Source of the DNA: Sophora flavescens
Lineage: Eukaryota; Streptophyta; Magnoliopsida; Fabales; Fabaceae
DNA length: 64,000 bases
Assembly: GCA_030762895.1 (NCBI GenBank)
Contig: JAUPTC010000118.1
Span: 1-64,000, forward strand
Direction: 5' to 3'
A program made the position numbers and the translations under genes. Shown piece after piece: positions 1 through 13,400 of this stretch. Below the pieces are notes generated by a model that made no database searches, was not told where the DNA came from, and worked only from the letters and a program-made list of their open reading frames with translations. Every line of letters starts with the position of its first letter. Within the stretch, counting starts at the first letter, position 1.

Positions 1-1130
1 TTTTAAAAATTATTATGTTGTTTTCAGATCCTTTCTTTCTTTTCTTACTTTTTTTTAAAAAAATTTAGTAAAAAAATTTAAAGAAGAATTTCTTTCAAAA
101 CAAAATTTTATAAAATAAAATAGAAACCTCTTTTTTAATTCACGTAACAATCTACGACATTGATGTATGATTTTCATCCTCAAGTGTCGTATGAATTGTA
201 AGGTTCCAACGTATTGTTTGGCTATCTTTAACCCCGAGGAAAAGTGAATTCCATTGTGTTAGAAAATAATAAAATGTTTTCAATTTACTCTTTTTACAAG
301 ATTTTATCAAAATTTATAAGATGAAAAAATCTCTTTTTTAATTCACGCAACAATCTCCGACGTTGATGTATGATTTTTCATCCTCAAGTGGCTTATGAAT
401 TGTAAGGGTTTATCGTATATCATCGCTTATCTTAGACTCGTGTAAGAGTGAATTTATTCTGAAATAAAATCTTTTCAAAATAAAATAAATAAATCAAATC
501 TTTATAAAAATATAAAATCAATAAACCAATCAAACTTTTTTCAAAAAGAACTACGAGGCTATGATTTTCACATCGCACACGGGAATACGTAGGAGCAAGA
601 AAAAACATCTTGTCAAGCCAAAACTAAATTTTCCTTTTTTGTCTCTATTTATGTTAAAATAATTAATTAAAATAATTAAACTTTTCTATTTTTAGGGATG
701 CTCTATGGACACGGTTCCATTTTTAGTCCCTTAGATTTGAGGTTAACCGGTGGACTCATGTGCCATGTTCAACGTCATTTAGTTTTTATAAACAATAAAT
801 TTAAAAATAAAAAAATTAATAAAAATTTAAAATATTAAAAATTAAAAATAATTCTTTCTTGTAAATAATTTTTGGGGTAAAATAAATATTTAAAAGGTAA
901 TTAAAATGTTTTTGCACAATTAACATGAGGTACCGTTTTTAAACAGGCGATGTGGGGTGCTAACGCCTTCCCTACTCGTAACCGACTCCCGAACTCATCT
1001 CTCTCTTTTTTTAAGACCAGTTTACCTTTAAATAATTGGGTTTTATAATATTTTCCCAATAAAAATTTTAGTGGCGACTCCTTTGTTTTTTATCTCTTTT
1101 TTCGTGGCGCCTAGACGGGACGGTCGCGAC
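1..1130 (+). mobile_element. 3' part of an LTR (Tat/Ogre-like element), cut by the window start
   Basis: This stretch aligns along its whole length with 32221-33356, the 3' LTR of the element in the middle of the window. It ends with the same palindrome GTCGCGAC (1123-1130) and the same GCCTAGACGGGACG segment just before it. Like that 3' LTR, it lacks a roughly 108-bp segment that the 5' LTR carries (about 24428-24535), and its last bases are followed by the identical satellite junction. It is therefore most likely the 3' LTR of a sister copy whose body lies upstream of the window. It contains the AT-rich U3/R/U5-like sequence only; no coding sequence is visible. Confidence 0.85.
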
Positions 1131-4100
1131 GAGGTATCATATGCCTTAATTGGGCTAAAGATGAGTAAGTTAGGCCCATTTATGTGAAGGAACATCATGG
1201 ACTGCGCACTGATCCGCGCCAGAGAACTCGGGACCCAATTTAGCCTTGATTTTGGCCTAATTTGACAATTCTTGTGAAACCTGAAATTGTAGGTCTCTTC
1301 CTTATCTTTCTAGGGAAAGCAAGATCACCGAAATCCGATATCTGTAGCTCTAGTTATGCTCTGCGGAAGGCAACAAGGTCAGGATGAGTGAAAAATCTGA
1401 AAATTAACAATGTTTACCAATTAAGCCCAATAATGTAAAAGCAAAAACAATGATTGTAAAAGTTGTCTAATTTCCGTCTCTCTCTGGCTTGTGCGGCTGT
1501 AAACTTCTATTTATGCTTATTAATCCTAACCAAACCCTAGACCAAATTAAGGGGCTTTGAATAAGTTTTCCAACAAGGTATCATGTGCCTTAATTGGGCT
1601 TAAGATGAGTAGGTTAGGTCCCTTTAAGTGAAGGAACATCATGGACTCCGCACTGATCCGTGCCCGAGAACTCGGGACCCAATGTAGCCTTGATTTGGGC
1701 CTAATTTGACAATTCTTGTGAAACCCGAAATTGTATGTCTCTTCCTTATCTTTCTAGGGACAGTAAGATCACCAAAATCCAATATCTCTGTAGCTCTAGT
1801 TATGCTATGCGCAAGGCAACAAGGTCAGGGTGAGTGAAAAATCCAAAAATTAACAATGTTTAGCAATTAAGCCCAATTAAGCCCAATAATGTAAAAGCAA
1901 AAACAAAGATTGTAAAAGTTGTCTAATTTTCGTCTCTCTCTGGCTTGTGCGGCTGTAAACTGCTATTTATGCTTATTAATCCTAACCTAACCCTAGACCA
2001 AATTAAGGGCCTCTAAATAAGCTTTCTAACAAGGTATCATATGCCTTAATTGGGCTTAAGAAGAGTAAGTTAGGCCCATTTAAGTGAAGGAACATCATGG
2101 GCTGCACACCCAACGAGCCGATCCGGCCAAGAGAACTTTCGGGACCCAATGATAGCCTTGATTTTGGCCTAAAATCTGAAAATTCTTGAAGCCCAAAGAA
2201 AAAAATATTGTAGGTCTCTTCCTTATCTTTCTAGGGATAGCAAAATCCCTAACAACCAAATGGCCTGAATAAGATTGATCAAGTTATGCTCACGCAAAAG
2301 TCAACAAGGCCGGGATGAGTGAAAAATCCGAAAATGAACAATGTTTTAGCAATTAAGCCCAATAATGTAAAAGCAAAAATAATGATTGTAAAAGTTGTCT
2401 AATTTCCGTTCTCTCTTGGCTTGTGCGGTTGTAAACTGCTATTTATGCTTATTAATCCCGACCTAACCCTAGGCCAAATTAAGGGCCTCTGAATAAGGTT
2501 TCCAACAAGGTATCGTATGCCTTAATTTGGCTTAAGATGAGTAAGTTAGGCCCATTTAAGTGAAGGAACATCATGGAATGCACACTGATCCGTGCGGAAG
2601 AACTCGGGACCCAATTTAGCCTTTATTTTGGCCTAATTTGACAATTCATGTGAAACATGAAATTTTAGGTCTCTTCCGTATCTTTCTAGGGACAACAAGA
2701 TCACTAAAATCCAATAATTGTAGCTCTAGTTATGCTCTTCGCAAGGCAACAAGGTCGGGATGAGTGAAAAATCCAAAAATTAACAATGTTTAGCAATTAA
2801 GCCCATAACCCAATAATGTAAAAGCAAAAACAATGATTGTAAAAGTTGTCTAATTTCAGTCTATCCAGACAGCGGCATGTAAACTTCTATTTATGCTTAT
2901 TAATCCCGACCTTACTCTAGACCAAATTAAGGGCCTATGAATAAGTTTTCCAACAAGGTATCATGTGCCTTAATTATGGCTTAAGATGAGTAAGTTAGGC
3001 CCATTTAAGTGAAGGAACATCATGGACTCCCAGACCGATCCGTGCTAGAGAACTCGGGACCCAATTTAGCCTCGATTTTGGCCTAATTTGACAATTCTTG
3101 TGACACCTGAAATTGTAGGTCTCTTCCTTATCTTTCTAGGGACAACAAGTTCACCAAAATCCGATATTTGTAGCTCTAGTTATGCTCTGCGCAAGGCAAC
3201 AAGGTCAGGATGACTGAAAAATTCGAAAATTAACAATGTTTAGCAATTAAGCCCAAAAATGTAAAAGAAAAAACAATGATTGTAAAAGATGTCTAATTTC
3301 CGTCTATTTCTGTCTTGTGCGGCTGTAAACTTCTATTTATGCTTATTAATCCCGACCTTGCTTAGACCAAATTAAGGGCCTATGAATAAGTTTTCCAACA
3401 AGGTATCATGTGCCTTAATTAGGCTTAAGATGAGTAAGTTAGGCCCATTTAAGTGAAGGAACATCATGGGCTGCACACCGATCCGTGCTAGAGAACTCGG
3501 GACCCAATGTAGCCTTGATTTTGGCCTAATTTGACAATTCTTGTGAAACCCGAAATTGTAGGTCTCTTCCTTATCTTTCTAGGGACATCAAGATCACCAA
3601 AGTCCGATATCTCGTAGCTCTAGTTATGCTTTGCGCAAGGCAACATGGTCGGGATGAGTGAAAAATCCGAAAATTAACAATGTTTAGCAATTAAGCCCAA
3701 TTAAGCCCAATAATGTAAAAGCAAAAACATTGATTGTAAAAGTTGTTTAATTTCCGTCTCTCTCTGGTTTGTGCGGCTGTAAACTGCTATTTATACTTAT
3801 TAATCCCGACCTAACCCTAGACCAAATAAAGGGCCTCGAAAAGCTTTCCAAAAGGTATCATATGCCTTAATTGGGCTTAAGATGAGTAAGTTAAGCCAAT
3901 TTAAGTGAAGGAACATCATGGAATGCACACGATCCGTGCCAGAGAACACGACACCAAACTTAGCCTTGATTTTGGCCTAATTTGACAATTCTTGTGAAGC
4001 ATGAAATTGTAGGTCTCTTCCTTATCTTTCTAGGGACAGAAAGATCACCAAAATCCGATATCTGTAGCTCTAGTTATCTCGCAAGGCAACAAGGTCAGGA

Positions 4101-6877
4101 TGAGTGAAAAATCCAAAAATTAACAATGTTTAGCAATTAAGCCCAAAAATGTAAAAGCAAAAACAATGATTGTAAAAGTTGTCTAATTTCAGTCTCTGTC
4201 TGGCTTGTGCGGCTGTAAACTTCTATTTATGCTTATTAATCCTGACCTTGCTTAGACCAAATTAAGGGCCTATGAATAAGTTTTCCAACAAGGTATCATG
4301 TGCCTTAATTAGGCTTAAGATGAGTAAGTTAGGCCCATTTAAGTGAAGGAACATCATGGACTCCGCACTGATCCGTGCTAGAGAACTCGGGACCCAATGT
4401 AGCCTTGATTTTGGCCTAATTTGACAATTCTTGTGAAACCTGAAATTGTAGGTCTCTTCCTTATCTTTCTAGGGACAGCAACATCACTAAAATCCAATAT
4501 CTGTAGCTCTAATTATGCTCTGCGCAAGGCTACAAGGTCAGGATGAGTGAAAAATGCGAAAATTAACAATGTTTAACAATTAAGCCCAAAAATGTAAAAG
4601 CAAAAACAATGATTGTAAAAGTTGTCTAATTCGGTCTCTGTCCGGCTTGTGCGGCTGTAAACTTCTATTTAAGCTTATTCATCCAGTCCTTGCTTTGACC
4701 TACTTCAGCTCCTACGATTAAGTTTTCCAACAAGGTATCATGTGCCTTAATTAGGCTTAAGATGAGTAAGTTAGGCCCATTTAAGTGAAGGAACATCATG
4801 GGCTGCACGCCGATCCGTGCAGAGAACTCGGGACCCAATGTAGCCTTGATTTTGGCCTAATTTGACGATTCTTGTGAATCCCGAAATTGTAGGTCTCTTT
4901 CTTATCTTTCTAGGGACATCAAGATCACCAAAGTCCGATATCCGTATCTTTAGTTATGCTTGCGCAAGGCAACATGGTCAGGATGAGTGAAAAATCCGAA
5001 AATTAACAATGTTTAGCAATTAAGCCCAATTAAGCCCAATAATGTAAAAGCAAAAACATTGATTGTAAAAGTTGTTTAATTTCCGTCTCTCTCTGGTTTG
5101 TGCGGCTGTAAACTGCTATTTATACTTATTAATCCCGACCTAACCTAGACCAAATAAGGGCCTTGAATAAGCTTTCCAAAAAGGTATCATATGCCTTAAT
5201 TGGGCTTAAGATGAGTAAGTTAAGCAAATTTAAGTGAAGGAACATCATGGATCGCACGATCCGTGCCAGAGAACACGACACCAAACTTAGCCTTGATTTT
5301 GGCCTAATTTGACAATTCTTGTGAAGCATGAAATTGTAGGTCTCTTCCTTATCTTTCTAGGGACAGAAAGATCACCAAAATCCGATATCTGTAGCTCTAG
5401 TTATGCTCTCCGCAAGGCAACAAGGTCAGCATGAGTGAAAAATCCGAAAATTAACAATGTTTAGCAATTAAGCCCAAAAATGTAAAAGCAAAAACAATGA
5501 TTGTAAAAGTTGTCTAATTTCAGTCTCTGTCTGGCTTGTGCGGCTGTAAACTTCTATTTATGCTTATTAATCCTGACCTTGCTTAGACCAAATTAAGGGC
5601 CTATGAATAAGTTTTCCAACAAGGTATCATGTGCCTTAATTAGGCTTAAGATGAGTAAGTTAGGCCCATTTAAGTGAAGGAACATCATGGGCACCGATCC
5701 GTAGAGAGAACTCGAGACCCAATGTAGCCTTGATTTTGGCCGAATTTGACAATTCTTGTGAAACCTGAAATTGTAGGTCTCTTCCTTATTTTCTAGGGAC
5801 AGCAAGATCACCAAAATCCGATATCTGTAGCTCTAGTTATGCTCTCCCAAGGCAACAAGGTCGGATGAGTGAAAAATCCGTAAATTAACAATGTTTAGCA
5901 ATTAAGCCCAATAATGTAAAAGCAAAAACAATGATTGTAAACTTTGTCTAATATCTGTCTCTCTCTGGTTTGTGGGACTGTAAACTACTATTTATGCTTA
6001 TTAATCCCGACCTTGCTTAGACCAAATTAAGGGCCTATGAATAAGCTTTCCAAAAGGTATCATATGCCTTAATTAGGCTTAAGATGAGTAAGTTAAGCCC
6101 ATTTAAGTGAAGGAACATCATGGGCTCCGATCCTGGTGCGAGAGAACTCGGGACCCAATGTAGCCTTGATTTTGGCCTAATTTGACAATTCTTGTGAAGC
6201 ATGAAATTGTAGGTCTCTTCCTTATCTTTCTAGGGACATCAAGATCACCAAAATCATATCTACTCTAGTTATGCTCTCGCAAGGCAACATGGTCGGGATG
6301 AGTGAAAAATCCGAAAATTAACAATGTTTAGCAATTAAGCCCAAATGTAAAAGCAAAAACATTGATTGTAAAAGTTGTTTAATTTGCTCTCTCTGGTTTG
6401 TCCTGTAAACTCTATTTATCTTATTAATCACCTACCTAGACCAAATAAAGGGCCTTGAATAAGCTTTCCAAAAGGTATCATATGCCTTAATTGGGCTTAA
6501 GATGAGTAAGTTAGGCCATTTAAGTGAAGGAACATCATGGCCCTGCGCCACCAATGTACCTTGATTTTGCCTAATTTCAATTCTTGTGAAACCTGAAATT
6601 AGGTCTCTTCCTTATTTTCTAGGACCAGCAATGATCACCAAAATCGAGAGCTCAAGCTATGCTATGCGCAAGACAACAAGGTCAGGATGAGTGAAAAATC
6701 CGAAAATTAACAATGTTTAGCAATTAAGCCCAATAATGTAAAAGCAAAAACAATGATTGTAAAAGTTATCTAATTTTCGTCTATCTCTAGCTTGGGCGGC
6801 TGTAAACTGCTATTTATGCTTATTGATCCTGACCTTACCCTAGACCAAATTAAAGGCCTCTGAATAAGCTTTCCAAC
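1131..6877. repeat. Satellite sub-block A: diverged monomers next to the LTR fragment
   Basis: About 13 monomers that are more heterogeneous than the rest of the array. There is a loose two- or three-monomer alternation: variants with TATGAATAAGTTTTCCAAC and GTATCATGTGCC recur near 2955, 3400, 4300, 4732 and 5621, while variants with CTTTCCAAAAAGG and CACGACACCAAA recur near 3852 and 5181 and again at 7336. Monomers starting near 6054 and 6472 carry many small deletions (about 418 and 406 bp). This block has no counterpart directly after the second LTR junction at 33357. Confidence 0.75.
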
Positions 6878-9800
6878 AAGGTATCATATGCCTTAATAGG
6901 GCTTAAGATGAGTAAGTTAGGCCTATTTATGTGAAGGAACATCATGGGCTGCACACTGATCCGTGCCAGAGAACTCGGGACCCAATGTAGCCTTGATTTT
7001 GGCCTAATTTGACGATTCTTGTGAAATCTGAAATTGTAGGTCTCTTTCTTATCTTTCTAGGGACATCAAGATCACCAAAGTCCGATATCTGTATCTTTAG
7101 TTATGCTTTGCGCAAGGCAACATGGTCAGGATGAGTGAAAAATCCGAAAATTAACAATGTTTAGCAATTAAGCCCAATTAAGCCCAATAATGTAAAAGCA
7201 AAAACATTGATTGTAAAAGTTGTTTAATTTCCGTCTCTCTCTCTGGTTTGTGCGGCTGTAAACTGCTATTTATACTTATTAATCCCGACCTAACCCTAGA
7301 CCAAATAAAGGGCCTCTCGAATAAGCTTTCCAAAAAGGTATCATATGCCTTAATTGGGCTTAAGATGAGTAAGTTAAGCAAATTTAAGTGAAGGAACATC
7401 ATGGACTGCGCACAGATCCGTGCCAGAGAACACGACACCAAACTTAGCCTTGATTTTGGCCGAATTTGACAATTCTTGTGAAGCATGAAATTGTAGGTCT
7501 CTTCCTTATCTTTCTAGGGACAGAAAGATCACCAAAATCCAATATCTGTAGCTCTAGTTATGCTCTCCGCAAGGCAACAAGGTCAGCATGAGTGAAAAAT
7601 CCGAAAATTAACAATGTTTAGCAATTAAGCCCAATAATGTAAAAGCAAAAATAATGATTGTAAAAGTTGTTTAATTTCTGTCTCTCTCTGGCTTGTTTGA
7701 CTGTAAACTGCTATTTATGCTTATTAATCTTGACCTACCCTAGACCAAATTAAGGGCCTCTGAATAAGCTTTCCAACAAGGTATCATATGCCTTAATTAA
7801 GCTTAAGATGAGTAAGTTAGGACCATTTATGTGAACGAATATCATGGACTGCGCACTGAACCATGCCAAAGAACTCGGTACCGAATTTAGCCTTAATTTT
7901 GGCCTAATTTGACAATTCTTGTGAAACCTGAAATTGTAGGTCTCTTCCTTATCTTTCTAGGGACAGCAAGATCACCAAAATCCGATATCTGTAGATCATG
8001 TTATGCTCTCCGCAAGGCAACAAGGTCAGGATGAGTGAAAAATCCGAAAATTAACAATGTTTAGCAATTAAGCCCAATAATGTAAAAGCAAAAATAATGA
8101 TTGTAAAAGTTTTCTAATTTCCGTATAACTCGTGCTTGTGCGGCTGTAAACTACTATTTATGCTTATTAATCCTGACATAACCCTAGACCAAATTTAGTG
8201 CCTCTGAATAAGCTTAACAACAAGGTATCATATGCCTTAATTGGGCTTAAGATAAGTAAGTTAGGCCCATTTAAGTGAAGGAACATCATGGACTGCACAC
8301 TGATCCGTGCCAGAGAACTCGGGACCCAATTTAGCCTTGTTTTTGGCCTAATTTGATAATTCTTGTGAAACCTGAAATTGTAGGTCTCTTCCTTATCTTT
8401 CTAGGGACAGCAAGATCATAAAATTCCGATATCTGTATCTCTAGTTATGCTTTGCGCAAGGCAACAAGGTCAGCATGAGTGAAAAATCCGAAAATTAACA
8501 ATGTTTAGCAATTAAACCCAATTATGCCCAATAATTTAAAAGCAAAAACAATGATTGAAAAAGTTGTCTAATTTTTATCTCTCTATGGCTTGCACGGCTG
8601 TAAACTGTTATTTATGCTTATTAATCTTGACCTAACCCTAGACCAAACGAAGGGCCTCTGAATAAGCTTTCCAACAAGGTATCATATGCCTTAATTGGGC
8701 TTAAGATGAGTAAGTTAGGCCCATTTAAGTGAACGAATATCATGGACTGCGCACTAATCCCCGCTAGAGTACTCGGGACCCAATTTAGCCTTGATTTTGG
8801 CCTAATTTGACAATTCTGGTGAAACCTGAAATTGTAGGTCTCTTCCTTTTCTTTCTAGGAACAGCAAGATCACCAAAATCCGATATCTGTATCTCTAGTT
8901 ATGCTTTGCGGAAGGCAAAAAGGTCAGGTTGAGTGAAAAATCTGAAAATTAACAATGTTTAGCAATTAAGCCCAATAATGTAAAAGCCAAAACATTGATT
9001 GTAAAAGTTGTTTAATTTCCGTCTCTCTCTGGCTTGTGCAGCTGTAAACTGCTATTTACGCTTATTAATCCTGACCTAACCCTAGACAAAATTAAGGGTC
9101 TCTGAATAAGCTTTCCAACAAGGTATCATATACCTTAATTGGGCTTAAGATGAGTTAGTTAGGCCCATTTTAGTGAAGGAACATCATGGATTGCACACTG
9201 ATCCGCGCCATAGAAATCGCGACCCAATTTAGCCTTGATTTTGGCCTAATTTAAAAATAATTGTGAAATCTGAAATTGTAGGTCTCTTCCTCATCTTTCT
9301 AGGGACAGCAAGATCACCAAAATACGATATATGTTGATCATGTTATGCTCTCCGCAAGGCAACAAGGTCAGGATGGGTGAAAAATCCGAAAATTAACAAT
9401 GTTTAGCAATTCAGCCCAATTAAGCCCAATAATGTAAAAGCAAAAACAATGATTGTAAAAGTTGTCTAATTTCCTTCTCTCTCTGGCTTGTGTGGCTGTA
9501 AACTGCTATTTATGTTTATTAATCCTGACCTAGCCCTAGACCAAATTAAGGGCCTCTGAATAAGCTTTCCAACAAGGTATCATATGCCTTAATTGGGCTT
9601 AATATGAGTAAGTTAGGCCCATTTAAGTGAAGGAACATCATGGACTTCGCACTGATCCGCGCCATAGAACTCGGGACCCAATTTAGCCTTGATTTTGGCC
9701 GAAATTGACAATTCTTGTGTATCCTGAAATTGTAGGTCTCTTCCTTATCTGTCTAGGGACAGCAAGATCACCAAAATCCTATATTTGTAGCTCAAGTTAT

Positions 9801-10471
9801 GCTCTGCGCAATGCAACAAGGTCAGGATGAGTGAAAAATCCGAAAATTAACAATGTTTAGCAATTAAGCCCAATAATGTAAAAGCAAAAACAATAATTGT
9901 AAAAGTTGTCTAATTTCCGTCTCTCTCTGGCTTGTGCGGCTGTAAATTGCTATTTATGCTTATTAATCTCGACATAACCCTAGACCAAATTTAGGGCCTT
10001 TGAATAAGTTTTCCAACAAGGTATCATATGCCTTAATTGGGCTTAAGATGAGTAAGTTAGGCCCATTTAAGTGAAGGAACATCATGGATTGCACACGATC
10101 CGTGCCAGAGAACTCAGGACCCAATTTAGCCTTGATTTTGGCCTAATTTGACAATTCTTGTGAAACCTGAAATTGTAGGTCTCTTCCTTATCTTTCTAGG
10201 GACAACAATATCACCAAAATCCGATATTTGTATCTCTAGTAATGCTTTGCGGAAGGCAACAAGGTCAGGATGAGTGAAAAATCCGAAAATTAACAAAGTT
10301 TAGCAAATTAAGCCCAATTATGCCCAATAATGTAAAAGCAAAAACATTAGTTGTAAAATTTGTTTAATTTCCGTCTCTCTCTGGCTTGTGCGGCTGTAAA
10401 CTGCTATTTACGCTTATTAATACTGACCTAACCCTAGACCAAATTAAGGGCCTCTGAATAAGCTTTCCAAC
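6878..10471. repeat. Satellite higher-order block B, copy in array 1 (about 8 of 9 monomers)
   Basis: Diagnostic variants here recur in the same order in array 2. AGGACCATTTATGTGAACGA appears near 7820, 34739 and 38784. GATCATGTTATGCTCTCCGC appears near 7992 and 9335, then 34915 and 36256, then 38957 and 40297. ACCCAATTATGCC(C/A)AATAAT appears near 8517, 35437 and 39481. The spacing between the two array 2 copies is about 4,045 bp, or nine monomers. Block edges are uncertain by about one monomer. Confidence 0.8.
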
Positions 10472-13400
10472 AAGGTATCATATGCCTGAATTGGGCTTAA
10501 GATGAGTAAGTTTGGCCCATTTAAGTGAAGGTACATCATGGACTGCACACTGATCCGCGCCAGAGAACTCGGGACCCAATTTAAAGTTGATTTTGCCCTA
10601 ATTTTACAATTCTTGTGAAACCTGAAATTGTAGGTCTCTTCCTTATCTTTCTAGGGACAGCAAGATCACCAAAATCCGATATATGTAGCTCAAGTTATGC
10701 TCTATGCAAGGCATCAATGTCGGGATGAGTGAAAAATCCGAAAATTAGTAATTATGCCCAATTAAGCCCAGTAATGTAAAAGCAAAAACAATGATTGTAA
10801 AAGTTGTCTAATTTCCGTCTCTTTCTGGCATTTGCGGCTTTAAACTGCTATTTATGCTTATTAATCCTGACCAAACCTTAGACCAAATTGCCTCTGAATA
10901 AGCTTTCCAACAAGGTATCATATGCCTTAATTGGGCTTAAGATGAGTAAGTTAGGCCCATTTAAGTGAAGGAACATCATGGATTGCGTACTGATCCGCGC
11001 CAGAGACCTCGGGACCCAATTTAGCCTTGATTTTAGCCTAATTTGACAATTCTTGTGAAATCTGAAATTGTAGGTCTCTTCCTTATCTTTCTAGGGACAC
11101 CAAGATCACAAAAATCCGATATCTGTAGCTCTAGTTATGCTCTGCGCAAGGCAACATGGTCAGGATGAGTGAAAAACCGAAAATTAACAATGTTTAGCAT
11201 TTAAGCCCAATTAAGCCCAATAATGTAAAAGCAAAAACAATGATTGTAAAAGTTGTCTAATTTCCATCTCTCTCTGGCTTGTGCGGCTGTAAACTGCTAT
11301 TTGTTCTTATTAATCCAGTCCTAACCCTTACCAAATTAAGGGCCTCTGAATAAGCTTTCCAACAAGGTATCATATGCCTTAATTGGGCTTAAGATGAGTA
11401 AGTTAGGCCCATTTAAGTGAAGGAACATCATGGAGTGCGCACCGATCCATGCCAGAGAACTCGGGACCCAATTTAGCCTTGATTTTGGCATAATTTGCCA
11501 ATTCTTGTGAAACCTGAGATTGTAGGTCTCTTCCTTATCTTTCTAGGGTTAGCAAGATCACCAAAATCCGATATCTGTTGCTGTAGTTATGCTCTGTGCA
11601 GGGCAACGATGTCAGGATGAGTGAAAAATCCGAAAATTAACAATGTTTAGAAATTAAGCCCAATAATGTAAAAGCAAAAACAATGATTGTAAAAGTTGTC
11701 TAATTTCCGTCTCTATGGCTTGTGCGGCTATAAACTGCTATTTATGCTTATTAATCCGGAGCTAACCCTAGAACAAATTAAGGGCCTCTGAATAAGCTTT
11801 CCAACAAGGTATCATATGCCTTAATTGGGCTTATGATGAGTAAGTTAGGCTCATTTAAGTGAAGGAACATCATGGATTGCGCACTGATCCGCGCCAGAGA
11901 ACTCGGGAGCCAATTAAGCATTGATTTTGGCCCAATTTGACAATTCTTGTGAAACATGAAATGTAGGGGTCTTCCTTATCTTTATACGAACTTTAAGATT
12001 ACCAAAATCCGATATCTGTAGCTCTAGTTATGCTCTGCGCAAGGCAGCAAGGTCAGGATGAGTGAAAAATCTGAAAATTAACAATGTTTAGCAATTAAGC
12101 CCAATACTATAAAATCAAAAACAATGATTGTAAAAGTTGTCTAATTTCCGTCTCTCTCTACGGCTTGTGCGGCTGTAAACTGCTATTTATGCTTATTATT
12201 CCCGATCCAACCCTAGACCAAATTATGGGTCTCTCGAATACGTTTTCCAACACGGTATCATACGCCTTAATTGGGCTTAAGATGAGTAAGTTAGGCCCAT
12301 TTAAGTGAAGGAACATCATGGACTGCGACCGATCCACGCCAAAGAACTCGGGACCGAATTTAGCCTTCATTTTGGCCTAATTTGACAATTCTTGTGAACC
12401 CCGAAATTGTAGGTCTCTTCCTTATCTTTCTAGGGACAGCAAGATCACCAAAATCCGATATCTCGTAGCTCTAGTTATGCTCGCACAAAGCAACAAGGTC
12501 GGGATGAGTGAAAAATCCAAGAATTAACATTGTTTAGTAATTAAGCCTAATAATGTAAAAGCAAAAACAATGATTGCAAAAGTTGTCTAATTTCCGTCTC
12601 TCTCTCGGCTTGTACGGCTGTAAACTACTATTTATGCTTATTAATCCCGACCTAACCCTTGACCAAATTAAGGGCCTCTCAATTAGCTTTTCAACAAGGT
12701 ATCATATGCCTTAATTGCGCCTAAGATGAGTAAGTTAGGCCCACTTAAGTGAAGGAACATAATGGACGGCGCACTAATCGAGCCTTGGAGAGAACTCGTG
12801 ACCCAATTTAGCCTTGATTTTGGCCTAATTTGGCAATTCTTTTGAAACCTAAAATTTTAGGTGACTTCCTTATATTTCGGGGACAGCAAAATCACCAAAA
12901 TCCGATATCTGTAGCTCTAGTTATACTCTGTGATGGCAACAAGGTCAGGATGAGTGAAAAATCCGATAATTAACAATGTTTAGCAATTAAGCCCAATTTA
13001 GCCGAATAAGGTAAAATCAAAAACAATGATTGTAAAAGTTGTCTAATTTCCGTCTCCCTCTAGCTTGTGCGGCTGTAAACTGCAATTTATGCTTATTAAT
13101 CCTGACCAAACCCTAGACCAAATTAAGGGTCTCTGAATAAGCATTCCAACAAGGTATCATATGTCTTAATTGGGCTTAAGATGAGTAAGTTAGGCCCTTT
13201 TATGTGAAGGAACATCATGGATTGGGTGCCGATCCGCTCCAGAGAACTCGAGACCCAATTTAGCCTTGATATTGGCCTAATTTGACAGTTCTTGTGAAAC
13301 CTGAAATTGTAGGTCTCTTCCTTATCATTCTAGGGACAACAAGATCACCAAAATCTGATATATGTAGCTCTAGTTATGCTATGCACAAGGTAACATGGTC

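Noticed and set aside
1533..1540. AACCCTAG in nearly every monomer, like a plant telomere repeat unit
   Set aside because: It occurs once per monomer within TAACCCTAGACC and is never tandem, so it is not an interstitial telomere array.
5129..5329. Minus-strand frames of 60-114 codons inside the satellite (also at 5593, 7178, 12158, 22783, 33269, 34199, 38244, 46030, 55949), many with a HKNCQI(R/M)(P/A)KSRL-like product
   Set aside because: They are chance open frames of the monomer on its reverse strand. Most monomers have the frame broken by small indels, no start or domain is conserved, and the array shows no promoter or codon bias.
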